Source: Bacteroidota bacterium
GTDB lineage: Bacteria > Bacteroidota > Bacteroidia > AKYH767-A > 2013-40CM-41-45
Reading direction: 5' to 3'
Assembly: GCA_016711505.1 (NCBI GenBank)
Contig: JADJSV010000020.1
Coordinates: 254,164 to 318,163 of the forward strand
DNA length: 64,000 nucleotides
The notes beneath the pieces were generated by a model. It saw nothing but the letters and a program-made list of their open reading frames with translations. It had not been told where the DNA came from and did no database searches. Of the stretch, positions 16,740 to 26,940 are shown one piece after another. Numbering within the stretch: the first letter of the stretch is position 1; every line of letters starts with the position of its first letter. Position numbers and translations under genes: made by a program.

Positions 16740-19700
16740 GTGTCCAACAATCTTATTCAAAAAAATAGAATCAGCTTTGCAACGATCGGACAATCGATCG
16801 ATTATCCGGATTTTCTGGATATACAGCTAAAGTCTTTCCAGGATTTTTTCCAGCTTGAAACCACTTCCGACAACCGACAAAAAGAAGGTTTGTACAAAGT
16901 TTTCAGTGAAAATTTTCCAATCACTGATTCAAGAAATAATTTCGTACTGGAATTTCTCGATTACTTTATCGATCCGCCAAGATATTCTCTTGAAGAATGT
17001 ATTGAGCGTGGACTAACTTACAGCGTTCCGCTGAAAGCTAAGTTGAAATTGTATTGTACAGATCCTGAGCATGAGGATTTCGAAACCATCGTTCAAGATG
17101 TGTATCTGGGAACTATTCCGTACATGACACCAAAAGGTACATTCGTTATCAATGGTGCTGAACGTGTAGTTGTTTCTCAGCTTCACCGTTCTCCAGGCGT
17201 GTTCTTCGGACAAAGTCGCCATGCAAACGGAACTAAACTTTATTCTGCTCGTGTAATTCCATTCAAGGGTTCTTGGATCGAATTCGCTACAGATATCAAC
17301 AATGTCATGTATGCATACATCGACCGTAAGAAGAAATTCCCGGTTACGACTTTGCTTCGTGCCATTGGCTACCAAACGGATAAAGATATCCTTGAGATCT
17401 TCGGTCTTGCCGATGAATTCAAAGTGACTAAATCCGGAATTAAAAATGCTCTTAATCGCCGTCTAGCTGCACGTGTTTTGAAAACATGGGTGGAAGATTT
17501 CGTAGATGAGGATACTGGTGAAGTAGTTTCTATCGAAAGAAATGAAGTGATCATCGAACGTGAAACCGTTGTTGAAGATCATCACTTAGAACTTATCGTC
17601 GAATCAGGTGTCAAGTCGATCATCCTCCATAAAGAGGATGTGAATACAAACGATTACGCAATCATCTACAACACGCTTCAGAAAGATACATCGAATTCTG
17701 AGAAAGAAGCCGTTGAACATATCTATCGTCAGCTTCGTAATGCGGAGCCACCTGATGAAGAAACAGCTCGTGGAATTATCGACAAGTTATTCTTCTCAGA
17801 TAAAAGATATGATCTTGGTGACGTAGGTCGTTACAGAATCAATAAAAAATTAGGTCTGGAGATCGCAGAAGATACGCGTGTCCTTACCAAATCAGATATC
17901 ATTGAGATCATTCGCCAGTTGATCCAGTTGATCAACTCTAAAGCGGAGGTCGATGATATTGATCACTTGTCAAACCGTCGTGTACGTACCGTTGGAGAAC
18001 AATTATATTCTCAGTTCGGTGTCGGACTTGCACGTATGGCTCGTACTATTCGTGAAAGAATGAACGTACGTGACAATGAAGTGTTCACTCCGGCAGATTT
18101 GATCAATGCGAAGACTTTGTCTTCGGTTATCAATTCATTCTTCGGAACCAATCAGCTTTCTCAATTCATGGATCAGACCAACCCACTTGCTGAGATCACT
18201 CACAAGCGTCGTTTGTCTGCACTTGGGCCCGGCGGTCTTTCTCGCGAAAGAGCAGGTTTCGAGGTTCGTGACGTTCACTATACCCACTACGGTCGTTTGT
18301 GTACAATTGAGACTCCGGAAGGTCCGAACATCGGTTTGATCTCCTCACTTTGCGTTTATGCTAAGATCAATAACCTAGGTTTCATTGAAACTCCTTATCG
18401 TACTGTTACGGAAGGAAAAGTAGATGTTGAAAAAGGAGTTATTTATCTGACAGCAGAAGAAGAAGATAATAAAGTAATTGCTCAGGCGAATGCTAAGATC
18501 GATGATAAAGGAAACTTTATCGATCTTAAAGTGAAAGCTCGTGAATTAGGTGACTTCCCGGTTCTTGAACCATCGAAGGTAAACCTAATGGATGTCGCTC
18601 CTAATCAGATCGCATCAATCGCCGCTTCACTGATTCCATTCCTTGAACATGATGATGCCAATCGTGCCCTGATGGGATCGAACATGCAACGTCAGGCTGT
18701 ACCATTACTTCGTCCTGAAGCTCCAATCGTAGGAACAGGTCTTGAAGGTTTGGTTGCCCGCGACTCACGTGTATTGATCAATGCAGAAGGTGATGGCGTG
18801 GTTGAATATGTTGACGCACTTGAGATCACTATTCGTTACAGCCGTAAGGAGAACGAAAAACTGGTGAGCTTCGAAGATGATGTGAAGACATACAACCTTA
18901 TCAAATTCCAGAAAACAAATCAGAATACTTGTATCAACTTAAAACCAATTGTCATCAAAGGACAAAAGGTGAAAAAAGGTCAGGTACTTTGCGAGGGCTA
19001 TGCAACACAAAATGGTGAATTAGCACTTGGACGTAACCTACAGGTTGCATTCATGCCTTGGAAAGGAAATAACTTTGAGGATGCAATCGTGATCTCTGAG
19101 AGAGTTATCCGTGAAGATATCTTTACATCAATTCACGTTGATGAATACAGTCTTGAAGTGCGCGATACAAAACGTGGAATGGAAGAATTGACTGCTGATA
19201 TTCCTAACGTAAGTGAAGAAGCAACCCGCGAACTTGATGAACACGGTTTGATCCGCGTAGGTGCTGATGTTGTAGAAGGTGATATCCTAATCGGTAAGAT
19301 CACTCCAAAAGGAGAAACTGATCCTTCACCGGAAGAGAAATTACTTCGCGCGATCTTTGGTGACAAAGCAGGCGATGTGAAAGATGCATCGTTGAAAGTT
19401 CCACCTTCAGTTAAAGGTGTAGTTATCGACAAGCGTTTGTTCTCACGTGTTGTTGCTAAAGACAAGACTCAGAAGAACGATGAGAAAGTTCTGATCGAAA
19501 AACTCGATAAAGAATATCAAATTGAGATCGCTGATCTGAAAGAAAAACTGATCGATAAATTATTCGTACTCGTTAGCGGAAAAACTTCTCAGGGTGTTAC
19601 TGACATCTTCAAAGAAGTGATCATTGCTAAAGGTGCGAAGTTCACTCAGAAGATGCTTTCAGAAATTAACTATGATAACGTTAATGCTGATAAGTGGACA

Positions 19701-20555
19701 ACTGATAAAGAGAAGAACGATCAGATCAAGCAATTACTGCATAACTATACTATTAAGTTTAATGATATCTCCGGTTTGTTCAAGCGTAAGAAATTTGCTT
19801 TAACAGTAGGTGATGAACTACCTGCGGGTATCGTTCAGTTAGCGAAAGTTTATATCGCTAAAAAACGTAAGCTTAAAGTTGGTGATAAGATGGCCGGTCG
19901 TCACGGAAATAAAGGTATCGTAGCCAGAATCGTTCGCGATGAAGATATGCCATATCTTGAAGACGGAACACCGGTTGATATCGTTCTTAACCCACTTGGT
20001 GTACCTTCCCGTATGAACCTTGGACAGATCTATGAAACGATCTTAGGTTGGGCAGGATTAAGATTAGGAGTGAAGTTCGCTACTCCGATCTTTGATGGTG
20101 CTTCAATTGAGCAGATCGATGAATATGTAACTAAAGCCAATCTTCCTAAATTCGGAAGTACTTATCTATACGACGGTGGAACCGGTGATCGTTTCGATCA
20201 ACCTGCAACAGTAGGTGTGATCTATATGTTGAAACTTGGTCACATGGTTGATGATAAGATGCACGCTCGTTCAATCGGACCATACTCTCTCATTACTCAG
20301 CAACCGTTGGGTGGTAAGGCACAATTCGGTGGTCAGCGTTTCGGTGAGATGGAGGTTTGGGCACTCGAAGCATTCGGTGCAGCAAATATCCTACAAGAGA
20401 TCCTCACAGTGAAGTCTGATGATGTTATTGGCCGTGCGAAAACTTATGAAGCAATTGTTAAAGGTGATAATCTTCCGGTACCGGGAATCCCTGAATCATT
20501 CAATGTATTGTTACATGAACTTCGTGGACTTTGTCTGAAGATAACACTTGAATAA
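16740..20555 (+). CDS. rpoB: DNA-directed RNA polymerase subunit beta
   Basis: 1271 aa, the usual Bacteroidota size. GTG start (MSNNLIQKNRISFATIGQSI). It contains PYMTPKGTFVINGAERVVVS; the rifampicin region FFGTNQLSQFMDQTNPL and ITHKRRLSALGPGGLSRERA; MPWKGNNFEDAIVISERV; KVGDKMAGRHGNKGIVARIV; and a C-terminal clamp anchor ending ELRGLCLKITLE. Rif cluster I residues Asp516, His526 and Ser531 (E. coli numbering) are wild type. At the E. coli Pro564 position it has Thr (GRLCTIETPEGPNIGL). It is downstream of the attenuator and 74 bp upstream of rpoC. Confidence 0.98.
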   Translation: MSNNLIQKNRISFATIGQSIDYPDFLDIQLKSFQDFFQLETTSDNRQKEGLYKVFSENFPITDSRNNFVLEFLDYFIDPPRYSLEECIERGLTYSVPLKAKLKLYCTDPEHEDFETIVQDVYLGTIPYMTPKGTFVINGAERVVVSQLHRSPGVFFGQSRHANGTKLYSARVIPFKGSWIEFATDINNVMYAYIDRKKKFPVTTLLRAIGYQTDKDILEIFGLADEFKVTKSGIKNALNRRLAARVLKTWVEDFVDEDTGEVVSIERNEVIIERETVVEDHHLELIVESGVKSIILHKEDVNTNDYAIIYNTLQKDTSNSEKEAVEHIYRQLRNAEPPDEETARGIIDKLFFSDKRYDLGDVGRYRINKKLGLEIAEDTRVLTKSDIIEIIRQLIQLINSKAEVDDIDHLSNRRVRTVGEQLYSQFGVGLARMARTIRERMNVRDNEVFTPADLINAKTLSSVINSFFGTNQLSQFMDQTNPLAEITHKRRLSALGPGGLSRERAGFEVRDVHYTHYGRLCTIETPEGPNIGLISSLCVYAKINNLGFIETPYRTVTEGKVDVEKGVIYLTAEEEDNKVIAQANAKIDDKGNFIDLKVKARELGDFPVLEPSKVNLMDVAPNQIASIAASLIPFLEHDDANRALMGSNMQRQAVPLLRPEAPIVGTGLEGLVARDSRVLINAEGDGVVEYVDALEITIRYSRKENEKLVSFEDDVKTYNLIKFQKTNQNTCINLKPIVIKGQKVKKGQVLCEGYATQNGELALGRNLQVAFMPWKGNNFEDAIVISERVIREDIFTSIHVDEYSLEVRDTKRGMEELTADIPNVSEEATRELDEHGLIRVGADVVEGDILIGKITPKGETDPSPEEKLLRAIFGDKAGDVKDASLKVPPSVKGVVIDKRLFSRVVAKDKTQKNDEKVLIEKLDKEYQIEIADLKEKLIDKLFVLVSGKTSQGVTDIFKEVIIAKGAKFTQKMLSEINYDNVNADKWTTDKEKNDQIKQLLHNYTIKFNDISGLFKRKKFALTVGDELPAGIVQLAKVYIAKKRKLKVGDKMAGRHGNKGIVARIVRDEDMPYLEDGTPVDIVLNPLGVPSRMNLGQIYETILGWAGLRLGVKFATPIFDGASIEQIDEYVTKANLPKFGSTYLYDGGTGDRFDQPATVGVIYMLKLGHMVDDKMHARSIGPYSLITQQPLGGKAQFGGQRFGEMEVWALEAFGAANILQEILTVKSDDVIGRAKTYEAIVKGDNLPVPGIPESFNVLLHELRGLCLKITLE

Positions 20556-20629
20556 GGTTGAATGAAAAAATAAAGTGTTGAACACTTTTTCATCATTCAT
20601 TTTAATCATCAACCAAAAAATTAACACAG

Positions 20630-23600
20630 ATGGCAAGCAGAAAAGAAATAAAAATTAAATCGAATTTCAGTAAGATAATCATCAGCCTTTCTTCTCCGGA
20701 AAATATTCTGGAGCAGTCAAGCGGCGAGGTGTTGAAACCTGAAACCATCAATTACCGGACATACAAACCGGAGCGCGACGGATTATTCTGTGAGCGTATC
20801 TTCGGACCGGTAAAAGACTGGGAGTGTCATTGCGGTAAATATAAACGCATCCGTTACAAAGGAATTGTTTGTGACCGTTGTGGAGTAGAAGTAACAGAGA
20901 AAAAAGTACGTCGTGAGCGTATGGGTCATATTACCCTTACCGTTCCCGTTGCACATATCTGGTACTTCCGTTCATTGCCGAATAAGATCGGTTATCTGTT
21001 AGGACTTCCTACAAAGAAGCTTGACATGATCATCTATTATGAAAGATATGTAGTTATTCAGGCAGGTGTAAAAGCAGCTGATGGAATCAACTATCTTGAC
21101 TTCTTAACAGAGGATGAATATTTAACGATTCTTGAAAATCTTCCAAAAGATAATCAGCATCTTGATGAAAACGATCCGAATCGTTTCATCGCTAAGATGG
21201 GAGCAGAGGCATTGTATGATCTTTTATCAAGATTGAATCTTGATGAATTATCTTATAACCTTCGTCACCAGGCGAGCAATGAAACTTCTCAGCAACGTAA
21301 GAACGAAGCATTGAAACGTTTGAATGTTGTTGAAGCATTCCGTTCGGCAGTGGAGCACATTGAAAATCGTCCTGAGTGGATGATCGTAAAAGTTGTTCCT
21401 GTAATTCCACCTGAACTTCGTCCACTCGTTCCTCTGGATGGTGGTCGTTTTGCAACTTCAGATCTGAACGATCTTTATCGTCGTGTGATCATCCGTAACA
21501 ATCGTTTGAAACGATTATTGGAGATCAAAGCGCCGGATGTGATCCTTCGTAATGAGAAGCGTATGTTGCAGGAAGCTGTCGATTCATTGTTTGACAATTC
21601 ACGTAAAGTGAATGCAGTTAAGACTGAATCTAACCGTGCCTTGAAATCACTTTCTGATTCATTGAAAGGTAAACAAGGTCGTTTCCGTCAGAACTTATTA
21701 GGTAAACGTGTCGATTATTCAGCTCGTTCTGTAATCGTCGTTGGGCCTGAATTAAAATTACACGAATGCGGATTGCCAAAAGATATGGCAGCTGAACTTT
21801 TCAAACCATTCATCATCCGTAAGATGATCGAGCGTGGTGTTGTAAAGACAGTGAAATCTGCGAAGAAAATAGTTGACCGTAAAGATCCTCTTGTGTGGGA
21901 TATCTTAGAGAACGTTCTGAAAGGACATCCTGTTCTTCTGAATCGTGCCCCGACACTCCACAGATTAGGTATTCAGGCATTCCAGCCTAAACTGATCGAA
22001 GGAAAAGCGATTCAATTACATCCATTGGTTTGTACTGCCTTCAACGCCGATTTCGACGGTGATCAAATGGCCGTTCACGTTCCATTAGGACATGCGGCTA
22101 TCCTTGAAGCACAGATGTTGATGCTTGCATCACATAATATCCTTAACCCTGCAAACGGTGCTCCGGTAACAGTTCCTTCTCAGGACATGGTACTCGGATT
22201 ATACTACATCACGAAAGAAAGAAAAACGGATGCAGACCGGGTTGTAAAAGGTGAAGGAATGAAGTTCTATTCTCCTGAAGAAGTAATTATCGCATTGAAC
22301 GAAGGTCGTGTTGAATTACACGCTGCCATTGAAGTGCGTATTCAATTATGGACTCCGGATGGATACAAACCTACGATGATCAAAACAACTGTTGGTCGTA
22401 TCCTCTTCAATCAGGTTGTTCCTGAAGAAGCCGGTTACATCAATACTTTGTTGACGAAGAAAGCTCTTCGTGATATCATCGGTGATGTATTGAAACAATG
22501 TGGCGTTGCTAAGACAGCGAAGTTCCTTGATGATATCAAAGATCTAGGATTTAAAATGGCCTTCAAAGGAGCGTTATCGTTCAATCTTGAAGACGTTAAG
22601 ATCCCTGATGTTAAACAGGAATTGGTTGGTAAAGCAAATGCAGAAGTGGAAGAAGTGTTGGCAAACTACAACATGGGATTCATCACTTACAACGAGCGTT
22701 ACAATCAGATCATTGATATCTGGACACGTACAAGTTCACGTATCACAGAAACGTTGATGAAACAATTGTCAACAGATAAACAAGGTTTCAACTCCATCTT
22801 CATGATGCTTGACTCCGGAGCCCGTGGTTCGAAAGAACAGATCCGTCAGTTAGGTGGAATGCGTGGATTGATGGCCAAGCCTCAGAAGAGTGGATCTTCA
22901 GGTGGAGAGATCATCGAGAACCCGATCCTTTCTAACTTTAAGGAAGGTCTTTCAATCCTTGAGTATTTCATTTCTACTCACGGTGCACGTAAAGGTCTTG
23001 CCGATACAGCTCTTAAGACTGCTGACGCTGGTTATCTTACACGTCGTCTTGTTGACGTTGCACAGGACGTTATCATTACTGATACTGATTGTGGAACATT
23101 GCGTGGTCTTGCTGAGACAGCACTTAAGAATAATGAAGAAGTTGTTGAATCGTTGTACGATCGTATTTTGGGTCGTGTCTCGTTACACAATATTTACCAT
23201 CCGCTTACAAACGAATTGATCGTTGAGAACGGAAAAGAGATCACAGAAGAAAAAGCAACGATCATTGAAGAATCTCCTATTGAAACAGTAGAGATCCGTT
23301 CAGTGTTGACGTGTGAATCAGAAAGAGGAGTATGTGCTAAATGTTATGGCCGTAACCTTGCATCAGGAAGAATGGTTCAGAAAGGTGAAGCTGTTGGTGT
23401 AATTGCCGCACAGTCCATCGGTGAGCCGGGAACACAGCTTACACTCCGTACGTTCCACGTCGGTGGTGTTGCTCAGAAAGGTGCATCTGAATCAGAATTG
23501 AAAGCGAAATTCGGTGGTCGTCTTGAATTAGAAGAAGTAAAAACAGTTTCTTTCAAAGATGGTAACAAGACTTACGAAGTTGTAATTGGCCGTTCAGGTG

Positions 23601-24919
23601 AATTCAGAATCGTTGATCCGAATACCGGAGTTGTATTGATGACTGCAAATATTCCTTATGGAGCGAAGTTATATCTGATAGATAAAGTAATGGTTGAAAA
23701 GGGTGATGTCATTTGTGACTGGGATCCGTTCAATGCCGTTATCTTAACTGAGTTCCCTGGAAAAGTTGAATTCGAACATATCGAAGAAGGTATTACCTTC
23801 CGTGAAGAGTCCGATGAACAAACTGGTTACAAGGAGAAAGTGATTATCGAAACACGTGATAAAACTAAGAACCCTGTTATCCGCATCTTAGACGATAAGA
23901 AAGAGATGATCAAAGGATATAACATTCCGGTTGGTGCTCACGTCATGGTTAACAAAGGACAAAAACTTCAGTCAGGAGATATCCTGGTTAAGATTCCTCG
24001 TACTACAGGTAAATCAGGTGATATCACCGGTGGTCTTCCTCGTGTAACGGAATTATTCGAAGCACGTAATCCAAGTAACCCGGCTGTAGTATCTGAGATC
24101 GATGGTATTGTATCTTATGGTGGTATCAAACGTGGTAACAGAGAGGTGATCATTACATCACGTGATGGTGAAGTGAAAAAATATCTTGTTCCACTTTCGA
24201 AACACATCCTTGTACAGGATAATGACTTTACAAAAGCCGGTGATCCGTTATCAGATGGTGCGATCACTCCAAGCGATATCCTTTCTATCAAAGGACCAAG
24301 TATGGTTCAGGAGTACCTTGTTAACGAGGTGCAGGAAGTTTACCGTTTACAGGGTGTGAAGATCAATGATAAACACTTTGAGGTAATCGTTCGTCAGATG
24401 ATGCGTAAAGTTGTTATCGAAGATCCGGGTGATACAATGTTCCTTGAAAGAGAATTTGTTGATCGTGTAGATTTCATTAAAGAGAACGATATGATCATGG
24501 ATAAAGTAGTAGTACTTGATCCGGGTGATTCTGCGGAAATGAAAACAGGACAGATCATTACGCTTCGTAAGTTGCGTGAAGAAAATTCTGTATTGAAACG
24601 TAAGGATCTTAAGCCTATCGAAGCTCGTGATGCAATACCTTCTACATCGTCACCGGTGCTTCAGGGAATCACACAGGCATCATTACATACTAAGAGCTGG
24701 ATTTCTGCGGCATCGTTCCAGGAAACAACTAAAGTATTGAATGAGGCAGCAGTGAATGGTAAGATCGATGATCTTCTCGGATTGAAAGAGAACGTAATCG
24801 TTGGTCACTTGATTCCTGCCGGTACAGGCTTGCGTGAATACGATCGTTTGATCGTTGGATCACAGGAAGAATATGATCTGTTGATGGCTTCAAAACAAGA
24901 AGCAGTGAGTGAGCATTAA
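20630..24919 (+). CDS. rpoC: DNA-directed RNA polymerase subunit beta'
   Basis: 1429 aa. The N-terminal zinc ribbon is CHCGKYKRIRYKGIVCDRCG. The catalytic Mg2+ motif is NADFDGDQMAVHVP. There is a bridge-helix/trigger-loop region around GARGSKEQIRQLGGMRGLMA and IGEPGTQLTLRTFHVGG, and the second Zn site is CESERGVCAKCYG. Ends with a strong terminator 22 bp downstream. Complete and typical. Confidence 0.98.
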   Translation: MASRKEIKIKSNFSKIIISLSSPENILEQSSGEVLKPETINYRTYKPERDGLFCERIFGPVKDWECHCGKYKRIRYKGIVCDRCGVEVTEKKVRRERMGHITLTVPVAHIWYFRSLPNKIGYLLGLPTKKLDMIIYYERYVVIQAGVKAADGINYLDFLTEDEYLTILENLPKDNQHLDENDPNRFIAKMGAEALYDLLSRLNLDELSYNLRHQASNETSQQRKNEALKRLNVVEAFRSAVEHIENRPEWMIVKVVPVIPPELRPLVPLDGGRFATSDLNDLYRRVIIRNNRLKRLLEIKAPDVILRNEKRMLQEAVDSLFDNSRKVNAVKTESNRALKSLSDSLKGKQGRFRQNLLGKRVDYSARSVIVVGPELKLHECGLPKDMAAELFKPFIIRKMIERGVVKTVKSAKKIVDRKDPLVWDILENVLKGHPVLLNRAPTLHRLGIQAFQPKLIEGKAIQLHPLVCTAFNADFDGDQMAVHVPLGHAAILEAQMLMLASHNILNPANGAPVTVPSQDMVLGLYYITKERKTDADRVVKGEGMKFYSPEEVIIALNEGRVELHAAIEVRIQLWTPDGYKPTMIKTTVGRILFNQVVPEEAGYINTLLTKKALRDIIGDVLKQCGVAKTAKFLDDIKDLGFKMAFKGALSFNLEDVKIPDVKQELVGKANAEVEEVLANYNMGFITYNERYNQIIDIWTRTSSRITETLMKQLSTDKQGFNSIFMMLDSGARGSKEQIRQLGGMRGLMAKPQKSGSSGGEIIENPILSNFKEGLSILEYFISTHGARKGLADTALKTADAGYLTRRLVDVAQDVIITDTDCGTLRGLAETALKNNEEVVESLYDRILGRVSLHNIYHPLTNELIVENGKEITEEKATIIEESPIETVEIRSVLTCESERGVCAKCYGRNLASGRMVQKGEAVGVIAAQSIGEPGTQLTLRTFHVGGVAQKGASESELKAKFGGRLELEEVKTVSFKDGNKTYEVVIGRSGEFRIVDPNTGVVLMTANIPYGAKLYLIDKVMVEKGDVICDWDPFNAVILTEFPGKVEFEHIEEGITFREESDEQTGYKEKVIIETRDKTKNPVIRILDDKKEMIKGYNIPVGAHVMVNKGQKLQSGDILVKIPRTTGKSGDITGGLPRVTELFEARNPSNPAVVSEIDGIVSYGGIKRGNREVIITSRDGEVKKYLVPLSKHILVQDNDFTKAGDPLSDGAITPSDILSIKGPSMVQEYLVNEVQEVYRLQGVKINDKHFEVIVRQMMRKVVIEDPGDTMFLEREFVDRVDFIKENDMIMDKVVVLDPGDSAEMKTGQIITLRKLREENSVLKRKDLKPIEARDAIPSTSSPVLQGITQASLHTKSWISAASFQETTKVLNEAAVNGKIDDLLGLKENVIVGHLIPAGTGLREYDRLIVGSQEEYDLLMASKQEAVSEH

Positions 24920-24940
24920 TCGTTCATTCATCGAAATAAT

Positions 24941-24975
24941 AAAAATCCGCTCCATTGGGGCGGATTTTTTATTTT
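24941..24975 (+). terminator. Rho-independent terminator after rpoC
   Basis: AAATCCGC and GCGGATTT form the stem, with additional CC/GG pairing and a short loop, followed by a long T run. It ends the rplKAJL-rpoBC operon. Confidence 0.92.
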
Positions 24976-25038
24976 TCAAGTCAATCTGACGGCGAATATA
25001 TTTTATGTAATTTAGTAGTATAAAAGAAGAACAATCCA

Positions 25039-25350
25039 ATGGACGAAAATCAAAATCAGAACCAGCTTAATATCGAGCTGACAGAAGAAATTGCAGATGG
25101 TATCTATTCCAATCTTGCAATTATAACACACAGCACAAGTGAATTTGTAATTGACTTTGTAAAAGTGATGCCCGGAGTTCCGAAAGCAAAAGTAAAATCA
25201 AGAATATTACTTACACCACAACATGCAAAACGTTTGATGGCTGCATTAGCAGAAAATATTCAAAAGTATGAAGCGGTTCATGGTGCAATTAAGCAAACTG
25301 AATCAATGGGATTGCCGATGAATTTTGGTGGACCGACAGCGCAAGCTTAA
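25039..25350 (+). CDS. DUF3467 domain protein
   Basis: 103 aa. It contains LNIELTEEIADGIYSNLAII, THSTSEFVIDFVKVMPGVPK, AKVKSRILLTPQHAKRLM and LAENIQKYEAVHG, the full DUF3467 pattern. Cytosolic, function unknown. In Bacteroidota it commonly sits behind rpoC, as here, although the terminator separates the two transcripts. The stop codon lies at the edge of the inverted repeat that follows. Confidence 0.9.
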   Translation: MDENQNQNQLNIELTEEIADGIYSNLAIITHSTSEFVIDFVKVMPGVPKAKVKSRILLTPQHAKRLMAALAENIQKYEAVHGAIKQTESMGLPMNFGGPTAQA

Positions 25351-25432
25351 CGAATAACGAATAACGAATAACGGGCAATTTAGAAAGTACTTTCCAGATT
25401 GCCCGTTATTCGTTATCAACTATTCGTTATTA
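25349..25432. repeat. Heptamer-based inverted repeat, probable bidirectional terminator
   Basis: The unit AACGAAT repeats about three times (25349-25371) and runs into a perfect 19-bp arm (25361-25379) that pairs with 25398-25416. The 18-nt loop contains the self-complementary GAAAGTACTTTC (25383-25394). The right side continues as ATTCGTT units. It lies exactly between convergent gene ends (25350 and 25437), so it probably terminates or protects both transcripts. Confidence 0.75.
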
Positions 25433-25436
25433 GTTC

Positions 25437-25721
25437 TTAAAACACTTTTAGAATTACCTGTATCAGATCCGCTTCCACATCATTGCTTGGTTTGTCGGTA
25501 TAGATTTGTGAAATACGAACGCAGGCAATATTATCTTGGTCGGTGTTGGTTACTTTTACTTCAAAAAACTTTTTACGCTTGAAAAGATTTTCTTTACGAA
25601 AGATCAAACTCATTTCTTCAGGGTCTGAAAAGACGACACGGAATCCTTTCTTACCTACTTCAAGAGTAGATAAAATACGGTGCACTTTTCTCGCCGGATA
25701 GTAAAGATAAGTTTGCTCCAT
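25437..25721 (-). CDS. Conserved small protein, unknown function (94 aa)
   Basis: Starts MEQTYLYYPARKVHRILSTL and contains EVGKKGFRVVFSDPEEMSLI and FFEVKVTNTDQDNIACVRIS. A soluble, mostly beta-looking protein without signal peptide or known motif. The codon pattern is protein-like and the gene fills the space between the rpoC-side repeat and an empty spacer. I do not recognise a family. Confidence 0.6.
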   Translation of the reverse strand: MEQTYLYYPARKVHRILSTLEVGKKGFRVVFSDPEEMSLIFRKENLFKRKKFFEVKVTNTDQDNIACVRISQIYTDKPSNDVEADLIQVILKVF

Positions 25722-25919
25722 GATGTTCCGCAGTTGGTCAGAGTAATGTCAAAAGATCTGATCCATTACAATATTAGGTTGAAAAATTGGATTTTGCTAT
25801 CATTTTTTTGACTTTTTATTATTTCTTAATATTAAAAATAAGAAAGAGCGAGTCTTAGTCATGCTGAAATCCTTATTTCTGGTTCGACACGTTTTTCGTC
25901 TAAGAAATTACAGAAATGT

Positions 25920-26282
25920 TTAAACTGATTTCCCATTCTTTTGACCGGAGAAAAGTCTGAGAATTTCCTTGCCATAGTACCTCACCATCATAGCCAATCC
26001 CAGCGTAAACAGACCAATTGCATAGGGTCTTAATGAATCTTCAAGATAAAACTCACCGATCATCCAGACTGAATTCGCCAGGATCCAGAAACAAACAGCT
26101 AAGTTGTGAACCAGTTCAGATCTCTCTGATCTGTTCAGATAGGTTATATAAAAGGCCAAGCCAATTGTAGGAACGATCATGATCATTCCCAAGGTCTTTG
26201 AAAGAGATGCCCAGCACAAGTCTTTAATGAGCCAGAGGAGGATATGGAAATTTTCAGTTTTTCTTGTTCGGGAATTTATCAT
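25920..26282 (-). CDS. Small membrane protein, unknown function (120 aa)
   Basis: Four hydrophobic segments are visible: ASLSKTLGMIMIVPTIGLAF, LVHNLAVCFWILANSVWMIG, AIGLFTLGLAMMVRYYG, and a weaker one near WLIKDLCW. Conserved-looking residues (SELVHNLAVCFW, NSVWMIGEFY, RPYA) suggest a genuine inner-membrane protein. No named family recognised. Flanked by spacers of about 200 bp upstream and 106 bp downstream without other genes. Confidence 0.65.
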   Translation of the reverse strand: MINSRTRKTENFHILLWLIKDLCWASLSKTLGMIMIVPTIGLAFYITYLNRSERSELVHNLAVCFWILANSVWMIGEFYLEDSLRPYAIGLFTLGLAMMVRYYGKEILRLFSGQKNGKSV

Positions 26283-26388
26283 TATTCATGTTTTTAAGTC
26301 GGATGGATTCTCTGCGAACAGATTAATTTCAACCGGAACAAACTAACGAACAATGATCTGAAAAAGCAAAGGCAAATTAAATCAGAAT

Positions 26389-26904
26389 TTATTTTTCAAT
26401 TGCAGAAGTTATTTCACTGCTCATAGGAGTAGTCTTACTCTTCCATCTGTGAATCACCTTCCCATTTTCATCTATCAATATCTTCTCGAAATTCCATTTA
26501 ATGGGTCCTGTGAAATCAGGATTCGGTTGTTCAGTCAGCCATTTGAAAAGCGGATCGATATCTTCACCGGTAACGGAAATTTTAGATGATAATGGGAATG
26601 TTACACCATAATTATTAGTGCAAAATCCTTTGATCTCTGTATTATCTCCGGGCTCTTGCTCTCCGAAATTATTTGCAGGAAATCCAATGACAACTAACTT
26701 GTCTTTGTATTTGTCTGAAAGTTCCTGTAGCCCTGCATACTGTGATGTATATCCGCACTCAGAAGCTGTATTTACAATCAGGATCTTTTTTCCTTTATAT
26801 GAAGAAAGATCAATTTCTTTATTGTCGATACTTTTTAACTTAAAGTCGTATACATTAAGATCCGCAAATAATGATATTGTTAATAGTAACATTATTAGTT
26901 TCAT
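26389..26904 (-). CDS. Glutathione/thioredoxin peroxidase (GPx family)
   Basis: 171 aa. An N-terminal hydrophobic stretch (MKLIMLLLTISLFADLNVY) suggests export to the periplasm. The GPx core follows: LIVNTASECGYTSQYAGLQE with the peroxidatic Cys, VVIGFPANNFGEQEPG, and KWNFEKILIDENGKVIHRW with the catalytic Trp and Asn. In bacteria such enzymes usually use thioredoxin rather than glutathione. Length is normal. The patatin gene ends 132 bp upstream across a heptamer array. Confidence 0.9.
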   Translation of the reverse strand: MKLIMLLLTISLFADLNVYDFKLKSIDNKEIDLSSYKGKKILIVNTASECGYTSQYAGLQELSDKYKDKLVVIGFPANNFGEQEPGDNTEIKGFCTNNYGVTFPLSSKISVTGEDIDPLFKWLTEQPNPDFTGPIKWNFEKILIDENGKVIHRWKSKTTPMSSEITSAIEK

Positions 26905-26940
26905 TTTTTATATTGTTTTTAATAATAAAGTTTTCCCCCC

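Noticed and set aside
16740..24919. Long antisense frames inside rpoB and rpoC
   Set aside because: They are shadows of highly conserved coding sequence with no independent motifs.
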